NCBI GenBank assembly: GCA_003210075.1
Contig: QCNR01000006.1
Location: forward strand, 1 to 64,000
Source of the DNA: Pelagibacteraceae bacterium AG-426-G09
GTDB lineage: Bacteria; Pseudomonadota; Alphaproteobacteria; Pelagibacterales; Pelagibacteraceae
DNA: 64,000 nucleotides
Direction: 5' to 3'
A program made the translations under genes and the position numbers. The notes below the pieces were generated by a model that was not told the origin of the DNA, ran no database searches, and saw only the letters and a list, made by a program, of their open reading frames with translations. Below, in pieces: positions 8,576 to 18,299 of this stretch; positions within the stretch are counted from its first letter, which is position 1, and the number at the start of each line of letters is the position of its first letter.

Positions 8576-9261
8576 TTTTTTTTTATTTTAATTAAAATTG
8601 TTGCACCAATTAGTGCAATTATACTTGATAAAATAATATATGCTTTAAAAGGTGCATCAAAAAAAACAATGGATGAAATACCTGACAATATAATAACTAT
8701 TAAGTGATCAATTTTTCTTAAATAATTAACTAATAATGCAAGAAAAGTAAGTGGAATTGTAAATGTTAAACCTAACTCCTCTGGAACTATTGATCCTAAA
8801 AAAATACCTATAATTGTTGTTGCTTGCCAAATAAACCATAAGGTAAAACCTGAGCCAACAAGATAATAATGTTTAAATATATTATCATTATTTTTTTTAA
8901 AATATTCATTTGATACTGCAAAGGCTTGATCTGTAAGTAAATAAGATAATCCAATTTTCCAATATATTGATAAATGGTTTAAGTGTTGACTTACCACAGC
9001 TCCATATAAGAGATGTCTTGTGCTTACAACCGATGAGGAGGTTATTGCAACTAAAGATGAAGCTCCAGCTGAAAACAATTGAAGTATTACTATCTGACTC
9101 GCTCCACTAAATATTATTACCGATGTTGCATAAGTTAAATAAGGTCCAAAACCAAGCTCAATGCCTATTGCACCAAATATTATCCCAAATGGTACTACTG
9201 GTATCATTAATGGCATAACATCAATTACACCTTTAAAAAAAGTATTTGATTTTGAATACAT
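8572..9261 (-). CDS. azlC: AzlC family branched-chain amino acid permease
   Basis: The 229-aa membrane protein has the AzlC hallmark GVIDVMPLMIPVVPFGIIFG near the N-terminus and IIFSGASQIVILQLFSAGAS, with five or six hydrophobic helices. With AzlD it should form an inner-membrane exporter of branched-chain amino acids or analogues. It lies directly after the GGCT-fold gene, whose stop abuts its neighbourhood without a spacer, and is followed by azlD with a four-base overlap. No signal peptide is expected; the first helix starts near residue 15. Confidence 0.9.
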   Translation of the reverse strand: MYSKSNTFFKGVIDVMPLMIPVVPFGIIFGAIGIELGFGPYLTYATSVIIFSGASQIVILQLFSAGASSLVAITSSSVVSTRHLLYGAVVSQHLNHLSIYWKIGLSYLLTDQAFAVSNEYFKKNNDNIFKHYYLVGSGFTLWFIWQATTIIGIFLGSIVPEELGLTFTIPLTFLALLVNYLRKIDHLIVIILSGISSIVFFDAPFKAYIILSSIIALIGATILIKIKKK

Positions 9262-9669
9262 TTATCTAATTGGATTTAATGCTTTTAATAAATAAGATTT
9301 ATCTAAATCACAATCTTTATAACCTTGTTTAATTACGTTAAGATATCTTTCTGTTGGATATCTGAACTCAGTTTTATTATTCATAAAATAAGTCATTACT
9401 TTTTTATTATAATAATAAAAATATATTTTTTTGTATAAAATTGGAAAATCTTCATAAATATCTAGTTTTTTCTCATCACTTTTTGAAATTTCAAACAATC
9501 CACCAGGAACAATTGAGTTCTTTTTTTTTTCAATGTCCGCAGCCCTATAATTGCTTCTAAAATTAAGTTTATAACCCCTAAGTTCAAATTTTTTCAGAAA
9601 AACTGAATCTTTGCATCTTCTTTTCATTTGAAAATGATTTAGATTACTACCATATGCAAAATATAACAT
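9262..9669 (-). CDS. Gamma-glutamylcyclotransferase-fold protein (AIG2-like)
   Basis: The 135-aa protein opens with LYFAYGSNLNHFQMKRRC, the substrate-binding YGSN loop of the GGCT/AIG2 family, and has GGLFEISKSDEKKLDIYEDFP near residue 70, where the acidic residue of the LDxYE motif is the usual catalytic base. Family members release 5-oxoproline from gamma-glutamyl amino acids or amines. The start overlaps the stop of the upstream CinA-like gene by one base (TAATG), indicating coupled translation. The substrate is unknown. Confidence 0.82.
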   Translation of the reverse strand: MLYFAYGSNLNHFQMKRRCKDSVFLKKFELRGYKLNFRSNYRAADIEKKKNSIVPGGLFEISKSDEKKLDIYEDFPILYKKIYFYYYNKKVMTYFMNNKTEFRYPTERYLNVIKQGYKDCDLDKSYLLKALNPIR

Positions 9670-10421
9670 TAAACATCCTCAATGATTTTAATTGATTTGG
9701 AATTAACAAAATTTAAAATTTCTTTGTTACATTGGTCTAATTTATTTCTATTAGAAGACCTAAGAACTATTGACACGCCAAGCTTCCCAGCTTTAAAGAA
9801 AGGATAGCTGCCAATTTCAACATCTTTATTTTTATTTTGTATTTCAGTAATTGATTTTGCAATTTCACTTTCAACAGTTCTAAGACTGATTGTTAAATTT
9901 AAAATTGGATCGCCACCGATCAGTATATTATTTAATCCACCAATCATTGATTGAAGAATTGATGGCACCCCCGGTAAACAAAAAACGTTATCAACATAGA
10001 ACCCAGGCGCACCACTTGTTGGATTTAAAATTAAATTTGCTGTGGTAGGCATTTTTGCCATTTTTTGCCTTCCATCATTAAATTCACCTGGTTTGTAATA
10101 TTTTTCTAAAATAGAATAAGCCTCTTTATGAAAACCATAGTTTAAATTAAATGCTTTAGAAACAGATTCAGCTGTAATATCATCGTGAGTAGGCCCTATA
10201 CCACCAGTAGTAAAAATATAATTAAACCTTTTTCTTAAATTGTTAACTGTTTCAATTATGATTGCCTCATCGTCAGCAATTATTCTTACTTCTTTGACTT
10301 GAATACCAAGGGAATTTAACCACTTTGCTAAAGTAGAAGTATTTATATCTTTAGTTCTGCCCGATAATACCTCATTACCAATTATAATAATTCCAGCAGT
10401 TATTTCTTTTTTATTTGTCAT
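9669..10421 (-). CDS. CinA-like / molybdopterin-binding domain protein
   Basis: The 250-aa protein is the stand-alone MoaB/Mog-fold domain found at the N-terminus of CinA (COG1058): AGIIIIGNEVLSGRTKDINTSTLA near residue 9, FTTGGIGPTHDDITAESV near residue 70 and LPGVPSILQSM near residue 148. In full CinA this region hydrolyses ADP-ribose while a separate domain deamidates NMN; the deamidase domain is absent here. A role in nucleotide-cofactor housekeeping is therefore plausible, molybdenum cofactor binding less so. It is divergent from sfsA with only 22 bases between starts. Confidence 0.85.
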   Translation of the reverse strand: MTNKKEITAGIIIIGNEVLSGRTKDINTSTLAKWLNSLGIQVKEVRIIADDEAIIIETVNNLRKRFNYIFTTGGIGPTHDDITAESVSKAFNLNYGFHKEAYSILEKYYKPGEFNDGRQKMAKMPTTANLILNPTSGAPGFYVDNVFCLPGVPSILQSMIGGLNNILIGGDPILNLTISLRTVESEIAKSITEIQNKNKDVEIGSYPFFKAGKLGVSIVLRSSNRNKLDQCNKEILNFVNSKSIKIIEDV

Positions 10422-10443
10422 TTCTCAATATAAATAAACTAAA

Positions 10444-11130
10444 ATGAAATTTACCAACAGTTTAATCAAAGGCAAATTAATTAAAAGGTATAAAAGATTT
10501 TTTGCAGATGTTGAAGTAAATAATAAAATTTTAACTGCTCACTGCCCAAATACTGGATCCATGCACGGTTTATTGGATAAAGGAAATGACGTATGGATTT
10601 CAAAAGCAGACGATCCTAAGAGAAAATTAAAATACACTCTTGAAATGATTAAATCAAAAAACAAAATTATTGGTGTTAATACTCATAGAGCAAATCGAAT
10701 AGTTGAGCACGGATTAAAAAATAAATTATTTAATGAGTTTAATTCAGTAAAAAATATTAAGCCAGAATTTAAATATTCTGATGATACAAGGTTTGATTTT
10801 TTATGTGATAAATACCTTATCGAAGTTAAAAATGTAACTCTTAACAGAAATGATAGTATCGCAGAATTTCCTGATGCTGTCACATTAAGAGGGTCAAAAC
10901 ACTTAAAAAAATTAACAGAGTCTATAACAAAAGGATATATTCCGTATGTATTATTTCTAATTCAAATTCAGAATATTTCTAAATTTAGAATAGCAAAAGA
11001 TATAGATTCAGATTATTATAATAATTTTCTTAAAGCAAAAAAAAAGGGGTTAAAATTTATTGCATATAGATGCAAATTGAGTTCAAAAAAAATTGTAATT
11101 GAAAAAAAAATATTAATTGATCATGACTAA
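10444..11130 (+). CDS. sfsA: SfsA family DNA-binding/nuclease protein
   Basis: The 228-aa protein fits SfsA along its length: KRYKRFFADVEV near residue 14, AHCPNTGSMHGLL near residue 32, GVNTHRANRIVEHGL near residue 77 and the nuclease-like DTRFDFLCDKYLIEVKNVTL, where the Asp and the Glu-x-Lys form a PD-(D/E)XK-type site. SfsA was first described as a sugar fermentation stimulation protein and its biological role is unsettled. It starts 22 bases from the divergent CinA-like gene and its end overlaps map by eight bases. Confidence 0.92.
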   Translation: MKFTNSLIKGKLIKRYKRFFADVEVNNKILTAHCPNTGSMHGLLDKGNDVWISKADDPKRKLKYTLEMIKSKNKIIGVNTHRANRIVEHGLKNKLFNEFNSVKNIKPEFKYSDDTRFDFLCDKYLIEVKNVTLNRNDSIAEFPDAVTLRGSKHLKKLTESITKGYIPYVLFLIQIQNISKFRIAKDIDSDYYNNFLKAKKKGLKFIAYRCKLSSKKIVIEKKILIDHD

Positions 11131-11893
11131 ATATAAAGAAAAATTTGAAAAAATGAGAATTGCTGGGAGTCTAGCTTCAAAAACTTTAGACATGTTAATA
11201 GGATATATTAAACCAGGAATTACAACAGCAAAAATTGATCAACTAGGATTTGAATTTATAAAAGATAATGGAGGTTTTTCAGCTCCACAGTTTTACAGAG
11301 GTTTTAAAAAATCACTTTGTACTTCATTAAATCATGTTGTTTGTCATGGAATTCCTTCTGATCGTATTTTAGAAGATGGTGATATAATTAATATTGATGT
11401 AACTGCAGTTGTCGATGGATATCACGGGGACACAAGTAGAATGTATGCTGTTGGAAATCCTTCTGTAAAATCAAAAAATTTAATTGATGTGACTTATGAA
11501 TCAATGATGAAGGCAATAAAAATTTTAAAACCTGGGATTAGATTAGGAGATATTGGGCATGAGATACAAAGTTATGTAGAGGAAAAAGGGTATTCTGTTG
11601 TAAAAGATTTTTGTGGACACGGTATTAGCAATACATTCCACGAGACACCAAATATACTCCATTATGGAAAAAAAAATACAGGTCTAGAAATTTATCCTGG
11701 AATGACTTTCACGATAGAACCTATGATAAATGCTGGGAAGTATGAAGTTAAAATTTTAAATGACGGTTGGACTGCTGTCACCAAAGATAAGTCTTTATCT
11801 GCACAATTTGAACATACTGTGGGAATAACTGAAAATGGATATGAAATTTTCACAGAATCTGTTAAAGGATATAATAAACCCCCATACTTATAA
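11123..11893 (+). CDS. map: Methionine aminopeptidase, type I
   Basis: The enzyme removes the initiator methionine from nascent proteins using a two-metal centre. All five ligand sites are visible: IDVTAVVDGYHGDTSR (two Asp), FCGHGISNTFHETP (His), FTIEPMI (Glu) and SAQFEHTVGIT (Glu). The ORF track starts at a TTG at 11117; the ATG two codons later (MTKYKEKFEKMR, 256 aa) fits type I Map better. The stop overlaps the purB start in TAATG, placing map at the head of the purine operon. Confidence 0.95.
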   Translation: MTKYKEKFEKMRIAGSLASKTLDMLIGYIKPGITTAKIDQLGFEFIKDNGGFSAPQFYRGFKKSLCTSLNHVVCHGIPSDRILEDGDIINIDVTAVVDGYHGDTSRMYAVGNPSVKSKNLIDVTYESMMKAIKILKPGIRLGDIGHEIQSYVEEKGYSVVKDFCGHGISNTFHETPNILHYGKKNTGLEIYPGMTFTIEPMINAGKYEVKILNDGWTAVTKDKSLSAQFEHTVGITENGYEIFTESVKGYNKPPYL

Positions 11894-13185
11894 TGATTGA
11901 TAGATATTCTAGAAGTGAACTAAAAGCCATTTGGTCTGAAGAAAATAAATATAAAATTTGGTTAGATATTGAAATTGCTGCTGCTGAAGCAATGGAAAAA
12001 TATAAAATTATACCCAAAGGTGTTTCTTCTATCGTAAAAAAAAAAGCGAAGATTAAGGTAAAACGAATACATGACATTGAGAATAAAGTTAAACATGATG
12101 TAATTGCATTTCTTACATCAATTACCGAACAAGCAGGTATAAAAGCAAGATACCTTCATCAAGGGATGACATCATCTGATGTTTTGGATACTGCTTTTAA
12201 CATACAATTAAAACAGTCTGGAGAAATTTTATTAAAAGATATTGATAAAATTCTTTTAATTTTAAAAAAACAAGCAAAGAAATACAAATTTACTCCATGT
12301 ATTGGAAGAAGTCATGGAATACATGCAGAGCCAATAACCTTTGGTTTAAAACTAGCTTCATTTTACGAAGAGTTTAAAAGAAATAAAAAAAGACTAGCTA
12401 GTGCAATTTTTGATATTTCTACATGCGCTTTATCTGGTGCCGTAGGAACATATGCAAATGTTGATCCTAGAATTGAAAGTTATGTTGCAAAAAAATTAAA
12501 ACTATATCCAGAACCAATTTCAACTCAAATTATTCCTAGAGACAGACATGCTCATTATTTTTCTGTTTTAGGGATTATTGCAGGAAGTATCGAGAGAGTG
12601 GCTATAGAAATAAGACATTTACAAAGATCGGAGGTTTATGAGTTACAAGAATTTTTTTCTAAAGATCAAAAAGGTTCATCAGCAATGCCACATAAAAAGA
12701 ATCCAATATTAAGTGAAAATTTAACTGGTCTCGCTAGAGTTGTAAGAAGCTACACTATTCCAGCGCTTGAAAATATTGCCTTATGGCATGAGAGAGATAT
12801 ATCCCATTCCAGCGTAGAGAGAAATATTGGACCAGATGCGAATATTACATTGGATTTTGCTTTGATAAGATTATCAAATATTTTAGACAAAGTGATAATT
12901 TATCCAAAAAAAATGATTCAAAATATTAATCTAACAAAAGGTTTAATTTTTTCACAAGAAATTATGTTAGAGCTAACAAAAGCTGGAATAACTAGAGAAA
13001 AATCATATAAGCTTGTTCAATCTTATGCGAATAAATGTTTTGCTGAAAATAAAAATTTATTTGATTTGATATCTAATGATAAAAAAATTATGTCTATTAT
13101 CAGTAAAAAGAAATTAAAATTAATTTTTAATTATTCTACACACTTTAAAAATGTTAACTTTATTTTTAAAAGAATATTCAAATAA
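11893..13185 (+). CDS. purB: Adenylosuccinate lyase
   Basis: PurB splits SAICAR to AICAR plus fumarate and adenylosuccinate to AMP plus fumarate. The 430-aa protein is typical for the fumarase/aspartase superfamily; visible blocks are HQGMTSSDVLDTAF near residue 88, the RSHGIHAEP histidine region near residue 140, and the signature GSSAMPHKKNPILSENL near residue 262 carrying the mobile catalytic-serine loop. It overlaps map and purC by one base on each side (TAATG), so it is the first purine gene of a translationally coupled series. Confidence 0.96.
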   Translation: MIDRYSRSELKAIWSEENKYKIWLDIEIAAAEAMEKYKIIPKGVSSIVKKKAKIKVKRIHDIENKVKHDVIAFLTSITEQAGIKARYLHQGMTSSDVLDTAFNIQLKQSGEILLKDIDKILLILKKQAKKYKFTPCIGRSHGIHAEPITFGLKLASFYEEFKRNKKRLASAIFDISTCALSGAVGTYANVDPRIESYVAKKLKLYPEPISTQIIPRDRHAHYFSVLGIIAGSIERVAIEIRHLQRSEVYELQEFFSKDQKGSSAMPHKKNPILSENLTGLARVVRSYTIPALENIALWHERDISHSSVERNIGPDANITLDFALIRLSNILDKVIIYPKKMIQNINLTKGLIFSQEIMLELTKAGITREKSYKLVQSYANKCFAENKNLFDLISNDKKIMSIISKKKLKLIFNYSTHFKNVNFIFKRIFK

Positions 13186-13967
13186 TGAAAAAAGGTAAAA
13201 AACTTTATGAAGGAAAGGCAAAAATTATCTTTGCTTCAGCTGAAAAAAACTTGGTTATTCAACATTTTAAAGATGACGCGACAGCATTTAATAATCAAAA
13301 AAAAGCAAATATAGAAGGCAAAGGTATATTAAATAATAGAATTTCAGAACATATTTTATCTGCGTTAAAGGATGTGGGTATTGAAAATCATTTAATTAAA
13401 CGTCTTAATATGAGAGAACAACTAATTGATTTAGCTGAAATTATACCTATTGAATTTATTGTAAGAAATATTGTTACAGGATCTTTAACTAAAAGACTAG
13501 GCATTGAGGAAGGAACTATTTTAAATAAACCATTGATTGAGTTTTGTTACAAAAATGATCAATTAGGGGATCCTCTAGTTTCAAGAGAGCATATAGATGT
13601 GTTTGGATGGGCTACATTATCTGAACTTAATTTAATTACCGATCAATGCCTACGTATAAATGATTTCTTACAAGGAATGTTTAGAGGGATTAATATCAAA
13701 CTCATTGATTTCAAATTAGAATTTGGAAAACGAAAATCTGATGGTAAAATTATTTTAGCAGATGAGATAAGTCCAGATACTTGTAGATTGTGGGATGCTG
13801 ATACAGATAAAAAATTAGATAAAGATAGATTCCGAAAGGATTTAGGAGATGTTGTTGAAGCTTATCAAGAAGTTGCGAGAAGATTGGGAATTCTGCACGA
13901 GCAAGTAAGCAATGTAAGACCAATCAAATTCCCAAAACCTACTGCAGTTAAAATTAAGAAAAAATAA
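13185..13967 (+). CDS. purC: Phosphoribosylaminoimidazole-succinocarboxamide synthase
   Basis: PurC condenses CAIR with aspartate using ATP to form SAICAR. The 260-aa sequence shows the N-terminal KLYEGKAKIIF, KDDATAFNNQKKANIEGKGILNN near residue 29, IPIEFIVRNIVTGSLTKR near residue 88, IDFKLEFGK near residue 175 and DEISPDTCRLWD near residue 191, all PurC signatures. Both junctions are one-base TAATG overlaps. The proline- and lysine-rich C-terminal tail after residue 245 is a short extension of no known role. Confidence 0.97.
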   Translation: MKKGKKLYEGKAKIIFASAEKNLVIQHFKDDATAFNNQKKANIEGKGILNNRISEHILSALKDVGIENHLIKRLNMREQLIDLAEIIPIEFIVRNIVTGSLTKRLGIEEGTILNKPLIEFCYKNDQLGDPLVSREHIDVFGWATLSELNLITDQCLRINDFLQGMFRGINIKLIDFKLEFGKRKSDGKIILADEISPDTCRLWDADTDKKLDKDRFRKDLGDVVEAYQEVARRLGILHEQVSNVRPIKFPKPTAVKIKKK

Positions 13968-14200
13968 TGAAAATAAAAGTAATAGTCACTCTAAAAAAAG
14001 GTGTCTTAGATCCTCAGGGAAAAGCAATTCTACAAACTTTAAATGGAATGGGTTATTCTAATATCGATGAAATAAGACAGGGAAAATTTTTTGAAATTAG
14101 CGTAAATGAAGATAATGAAGCAAAAGCTAAAGCACAAGTTGAAGATATGTGCAAAAAACTGTTAGCTAACCTTGTGATTGAGGATTATAAAATTATTTAG
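13967..14200 (+). CDS. purS: FGAM synthase subunit PurS
   Basis: The 77-aa protein is the small structural subunit of the three-part FGAM synthase (PurS-PurQ-PurL). It carries the family features VTLKKGVLDPQGKAI near residue 8 and the GKFFEISV strand near residue 39. PurS dimers bridge the glutaminase and synthetase and are needed for ammonia channelling. It overlaps purC by one base and is followed by purQ after only six bases. Confidence 0.95.
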   Translation: MKIKVIVTLKKGVLDPQGKAILQTLNGMGYSNIDEIRQGKFFEISVNEDNEAKAKAQVEDMCKKLLANLVIEDYKII

Positions 14201-14206
14201 CCACCA

Positions 14207-14890
14207 ATGAAATCATCAGTAATTATTTTTCCAGGTTCAAATTGTGATAGAGATATGGATGTAGCTCTTAAAAAATTTGGATTTAAGAACACAATGGTTT
14301 GGCATGATAATCAATCAATACCAAAAAGTGATTTAATAGTATTGCCTGGTGGGTTTTCTTATGGAGATTATTTAAGATGTGGAAGTATTGCTTCAAAGTC
14401 AAAAATAATTAAGTCTGTGATAGATTTTGCTAATTCTGGAGGATTGGTACTTGGTGTTTGTAATGGATTTCAAATTTTAACCGAAACAGGTTTACTGCCA
14501 GGTATTCTTCAACAAAACAAATATTTAAATTTTATTTGTAAAAATATTTTTGTAAAAATTAAAGACAAAAAAAATAAATATTTTAAAAATATAAAAAAAG
14601 ATATTTTAGAGTTACATATCGCCCACAATGAAGGAAATTTTTTTTGTACTGAAGCAGAATTAAAAAACCTAGAAGACAATAATCAGATAGCTTTAACCTA
14701 CTGTAGTTCAAATGGATTGGAGGATGAGATTAACAATCCAAATGGTGCAATCAAAAATATAGCAGGTATATTTAATAAAAATAAAAACGTCTTAGGAATG
14801 ATGCCCCACCCTGAAAGAATGATTGATAAATTTCTCTCTGGAGAAGATGGTTCATTATTTTTTGAAAACCTATTAGGAAATTTAAAATAA
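14207..14890 (+). CDS. purQ: FGAM synthase glutaminase subunit PurQ
   Basis: PurQ is a class I glutamine amidotransferase that supplies ammonia to PurL. The 227-aa sequence shows [10 protein letters not shown] near residue 9, the nucleophile elbow [10 protein letters not shown] near residue 83 with catalytic Cys, and the C-terminal GMMPHPERM holding the His and Glu of the triad. An insertion of lysine-rich residues around 105-125 is unremarkable for this AT-rich genome. The stop overlaps purL by one base. Confidence 0.96.
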   Translation: MKSSVIIFPGSNCDRDMDVALKKFGFKNTMVWHDNQSIPKSDLIVLPGGFSYGDYLRCGSIASKSKIIKSVIDFANSGGLVLGVCNGFQILTETGLLPGILQQNKYLNFICKNIFVKIKDKKNKYFKNIKKDILELHIAHNEGNFFCTEAELKNLEDNNQIALTYCSSNGLEDEINNPNGAIKNIAGIFNKNKNVLGMMPHPERMIDKFLSGEDGSLFFENLLGNLK

Positions 14891-17082
14891 TGCAAGTTAC
14901 AGAGTCAGTTGCAATTGACCATGGTTTAAAGAAAGAGGAATATTTTAAAATTTGTGAATTATTAAAACGAACTCCAAACATAACCGAGCTTGCAATTTTT
15001 TCAGCTATGTGGAATGAGCATTGTTCATATAAATCATCAAGAATTCACTTAAAAAAATTGCACACGCAAGGAGAGCAAGTAGTTCAAGGTCCAGGTGAAA
15101 ATGCTGGCATAATAGATATTGGTGATAATGATGCAATTGTTTTTAAAATAGAAAGTCATAACCACCCATCTTTTATTGAACCTTATCAAGGTGCTGCTAC
15201 AGGTGTGGGTGGTATAATGAGAGATGTTTTTACTATGGGAGCAAGACCTATTGCCAATCTAAATTCCATTCACTTTGGATCACCACAACATAAAAAAACA
15301 AAAAATCTTTTAAGAGGAGTTGTAAAAGGAATAGGAGGTTACGGAAATTGCATTGGTGTTCCAACTATTGCAGGACAAACTTCTTTTGATGAGTCATACA
15401 ATGGAAATATATTAGTCAATGCTATGACTATAGGTTTAGTAAATAAAAATAAAATATTTTATTCAAAGGCAGCTGGTTTAAATAAACCAGTCATATACGT
15501 AGGCTCCAAAACGGGAAGAGATGGAATACATGGGGCAAGTATGGCGTCTGCTACATTTGATGATAAAATTGATGAAAAAAAGCCTACAGTGCAAGTTGGA
15601 GATCCATTTACAGAAAAACTTTTATTAGAAGCTTGTTTAGAACTGATGGAAGATAATTCAATTATCTCAATTCAAGATATGGGTGCTGCTGGACTAACTT
15701 CTTCAAGTATTGAAATGGCATCAAAAGGAAACCTAGGTATAAAACTAGATCTAAGTAGAGTTCCATGTAGAGAAGATAAAATGTCTCCTTATGAAATAAT
15801 GTTATCGGAAAGCCAAGAAAGAATGTTAATAATTTTGGAAAATGGTAAAGAAAATCATGCAAAAAAGATTTTTGATAAATGGAATTTAGATTTTGCAGTA
15901 ATTGGAGAAACAACTGATTCTAAAAAAATAGAATTAATATTTAATAATTCTAAAGTTGCTGAAATTCCAATTGACCTACTAGCAGAAAATGCTCCTGTCT
16001 ATGATAGAAAATGGAAAAAAACAAAACTTCCACAAAAACTTAAGTTTAATAAAGAAAATTTTAAATCTTTGAATATATCTGATTGTTTAAAAAAGATTTT
16101 AAGCAATCCAAATATATCAGAAAAAAAATGGATCTGGGATCAATACGATCACACAGTAATGGGTGATACAATTCAAAAACCAGGTGGTGATGCAGGTGTT
16201 GTAAGAGTTCATGGAACTAAAAAGGCTGTAGCTGCATCAGTAGACTCTTCAGCATCATATTGTTACTCCCATCCTTTGAGCGGTGGTAAACAAGTTGTTT
16301 GTGAAAGTTGGAGAAATTTAATTTCAGTTGGTTCAAAACCCATTGCAATAACTAATTGTTTAAATTTTGGAAATCCAGAAAAAGAAAAAAATATGGGAGA
16401 ATTTGTAGAGTGTGTTGAGGGAATTACTGAAGCAAGCAAATATTTAAATTTTCCAGTAGTTTCTGGAAATGTATCATTTTATAACGAAACTAAAGATAGA
16501 GGAATTAAACCTACACCTGCTATTGGAGGAATTGGATTAATAAAAGATTATAAAAATATGATTACAATGGATTTAAAAGATGTTGGTAATCCTGTTTATG
16601 TAATCGGAAAAACAGAAGGTCATCTTGATCAGAGCATTTTTGCAAAAGATATTCTTAATGAAAAAAAGGGACCTCCCCCAAGTATAAATTTATGCAATGA
16701 AAAAAATATTGGTGAAACTGTATTAAGCTTAATTGAAAAAAAATTAGTAATTAGTTGTCATGATGTATCTCTTGGAGGAATATTAACTGCTATTTCTAAA
16801 ATGTGTATTAAAGGAAATAAAGGATTAAAAATTAACAATCTTAAAGGATTAACTAATAAATATGAGTATTTCTTTGGGGAAGACCAAGCTCGTTATTTAG
16901 TTGAAATACCAAGGAAAAATCTTAATAAAGTCGTTGAAATATTAAACAATAATTCAATACATTTTGATGATTTTGGTATTATTCAAGAGAAAAACCTCAC
17001 TTTTAATAGTGATATAAATTTACCTATTGAAGAATTATCAGATGCGCATAAGTATTGGTTAAAGGATTATATGGATAACTAA
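14890..17082 (+). CDS. purL: FGAM synthase large subunit PurL (small type)
   Basis: The 730-aa protein is the small-type PurL, which works with separate PurS and PurQ and lacks the fused glutaminase of the gammaproteobacterial enzyme. Signatures include [14 protein letters not shown] near residue 37, [14 protein letters not shown] near residue 64, [22 protein letters not shown] near residue 90 and the duplicated AIR-synthase-like halves, the second starting around residue 420 with [17 protein letters not shown]. It converts FGAR to FGAM with ATP. Both neighbours (purQ, bolA) overlap it by one base. Confidence 0.97.
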   Translation: MQVTESVAIDHGLKKEEYFKICELLKRTPNITELAIFSAMWNEHCSYKSSRIHLKKLHTQGEQVVQGPGENAGIIDIGDNDAIVFKIESHNHPSFIEPYQGAATGVGGIMRDVFTMGARPIANLNSIHFGSPQHKKTKNLLRGVVKGIGGYGNCIGVPTIAGQTSFDESYNGNILVNAMTIGLVNKNKIFYSKAAGLNKPVIYVGSKTGRDGIHGASMASATFDDKIDEKKPTVQVGDPFTEKLLLEACLELMEDNSIISIQDMGAAGLTSSSIEMASKGNLGIKLDLSRVPCREDKMSPYEIMLSESQERMLIILENGKENHAKKIFDKWNLDFAVIGETTDSKKIELIFNNSKVAEIPIDLLAENAPVYDRKWKKTKLPQKLKFNKENFKSLNISDCLKKILSNPNISEKKWIWDQYDHTVMGDTIQKPGGDAGVVRVHGTKKAVAASVDSSASYCYSHPLSGGKQVVCESWRNLISVGSKPIAITNCLNFGNPEKEKNMGEFVECVEGITEASKYLNFPVVSGNVSFYNETKDRGIKPTPAIGGIGLIKDYKNMITMDLKDVGNPVYVIGKTEGHLDQSIFAKDILNEKKGPPPSINLCNEKNIGETVLSLIEKKLVISCHDVSLGGILTAISKMCIKGNKGLKINNLKGLTNKYEYFFGEDQARYLVEIPRKNLNKVVEILNNNSIHFDDFGIIQEKNLTFNSDINLPIEELSDAHKYWLKDYMDN

Positions 17083-17312
17083 TGGCAATGAATTTAAAAG
17101 AAATTGAAAGTTTAATTAAAGAAGCTATGCCAGATGCAACTATTGAAATTCAAGATTTGGCTGGTGATGGCAATCATTACTCAGCTACAATTACATCTTC
17201 TCGATTTACAGGTAAAACTAAAATTGAGCAACATAAAATGGTTTATAGTTCATTAAAAGGCAAAATGGGTAATGAACTTCATGCATTAGCCATTAAAACA
17301 AAGGAGAATTAA
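17082..17312 (+). CDS. bolA: BolA family iron-sulfur trafficking protein
   Basis: A 76-aa BolA-fold protein of the short BolA2-like type. The central helix-loop with DLAGDGNHYSATITSSRF (residues 24-41) has the conserved His next to the glutaredoxin-binding surface, and LHALAIKT forms the final helix. It is directly followed by the monothiol glutaredoxin grxD with no spacer. BolA and CGFS-type glutaredoxins form [2Fe-2S]-bridged heterodimers, so the pair is expected to function together. The start overlaps purL by one base; the ATG at 17088 is an alternative. Confidence 0.93.
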   Translation: MAMNLKEIESLIKEAMPDATIEIQDLAGDGNHYSATITSSRFTGKTKIEQHKMVYSSLKGKMGNELHALAIKTKEN

Positions 17313-17645
17313 ATGGATCAACAAATAAACGACTTAATCAAAAATGAAATAGATAATAATGAAGTATGTCTTTTTATGAAAGGTACACCAGATGCCCCTC
17401 AATGTGGTTTTTCAATGGCCGTATCTAATATGTTAAAAATTTTAGATGTAAAATTTAAAGGAGTAAATGTTTTAGAGGATCAAAAGCTAAGAGAAGGAAT
17501 TAAAGCATTTAGCGACTGGCCAACAATACCTCAGCTATATATAAAAAAAGAATTTATAGGTGGGTGTGATATAGTTAAGGAGATGTTCGAAAACGGTGAA
17601 CTTAAAAATTATTTAGACTCTAAAGGAATAGAATATAAAAAGTAA
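17313..17645 (+). CDS. grxD: Monothiol CGFS glutaredoxin
   Basis: The 110-aa protein has the single-cysteine active site CGFS (APQCGFSMA, about residue 32), preceded by VCLFMKGTPD and followed by WPTIPQLYIKKEFIGGCDIV, which builds the glutathione site. Class II monothiol glutaredoxins carry [2Fe-2S] clusters rather than reduce disulfides. An AAGGAG ribosome site lies six bases upstream of the ATG, one of the few clear ones in this window. Its stop is directly adjacent to the convergent rpsD stop. Confidence 0.96.
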   Translation: MDQQINDLIKNEIDNNEVCLFMKGTPDAPQCGFSMAVSNMLKILDVKFKGVNVLEDQKLREGIKAFSDWPTIPQLYIKKEFIGGCDIVKEMFENGELKNYLDSKGIEYKK

Positions 17646-18263
17646 TTATCTAGAATAATATTCTACAACTAAACTTGGCTCCATCACAACTGGGTACGGC
17701 ACTTCTTCAAATTTAGGTATTCTTACAAATTTTACTTTCTTATTTTTCTCATCTACTTGAATATATTCAGGAATTTCTCTTTCTTTACTTGCCATTGCAA
17801 CATCTATAATTGCGAGTTGTTTTGATTTATCTCTAATCTCAATAGTATCTTCTTCTTTAACTTGGTAACTAGAAATATTTACTTTCTTACCATTAACTTT
17901 TACATGTCCGTGATTTATTAATTGTCTTGATGAAAAAATTGTATTAGCAAACTTTGATCTGTATACTACAGCATCTAGTCTTCTCTCTAATAATCCAATA
18001 AGATTTTCAGCTGTATTTCCTTTTGCCATGATGGCTTTTTTGTATAGATTTCTAAATTGTCTTTCATTCATATTGCCATAATAAGATTTCAATTTTTGTT
18101 TTGCTTGCAATTGAACTCCAAAATCTGACGGCTTAGCAGATTTTGTTTGACCGTGTTGTCCTGGTGGATAAGCTCTAGAGTTGAACGGGCTTTTGGGTCT
18201 TCCCCAAAGGTTAACTCTTAACCTTCTATCTACTTTATGTTTAGAATTTAATCTTTTTGTCAT
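17646..18263 (-). CDS. rpsD: 30S ribosomal protein S4
   Basis: At 205 aa it has the standard S4 length and layout: N-terminal [31 protein letters not shown] in the alphaproteobacterial style, the [20 protein letters not shown] core near residue 85 and the S4 RNA-binding domain [19 protein letters not shown]-like segment near residue 105 (here [15 protein letters not shown]). It binds 16S rRNA early in small-subunit assembly. It stands alone, outside the alpha operon, and converges with grxD without any intergenic base. Confidence 0.98.
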   Translation of the reverse strand: MTKRLNSKHKVDRRLRVNLWGRPKSPFNSRAYPPGQHGQTKSAKPSDFGVQLQAKQKLKSYYGNMNERQFRNLYKKAIMAKGNTAENLIGLLERRLDAVVYRSKFANTIFSSRQLINHGHVKVNGKKVNISSYQVKEEDTIEIRDKSKQLAIIDVAMASKEREIPEYIQVDEKNKKVKFVRIPKFEEVPYPVVMEPSLVVEYYSR

Positions 18264-18299
18264 TGAATAAAAGGTCTTATAAGCAGAAGATTTGTTTTG

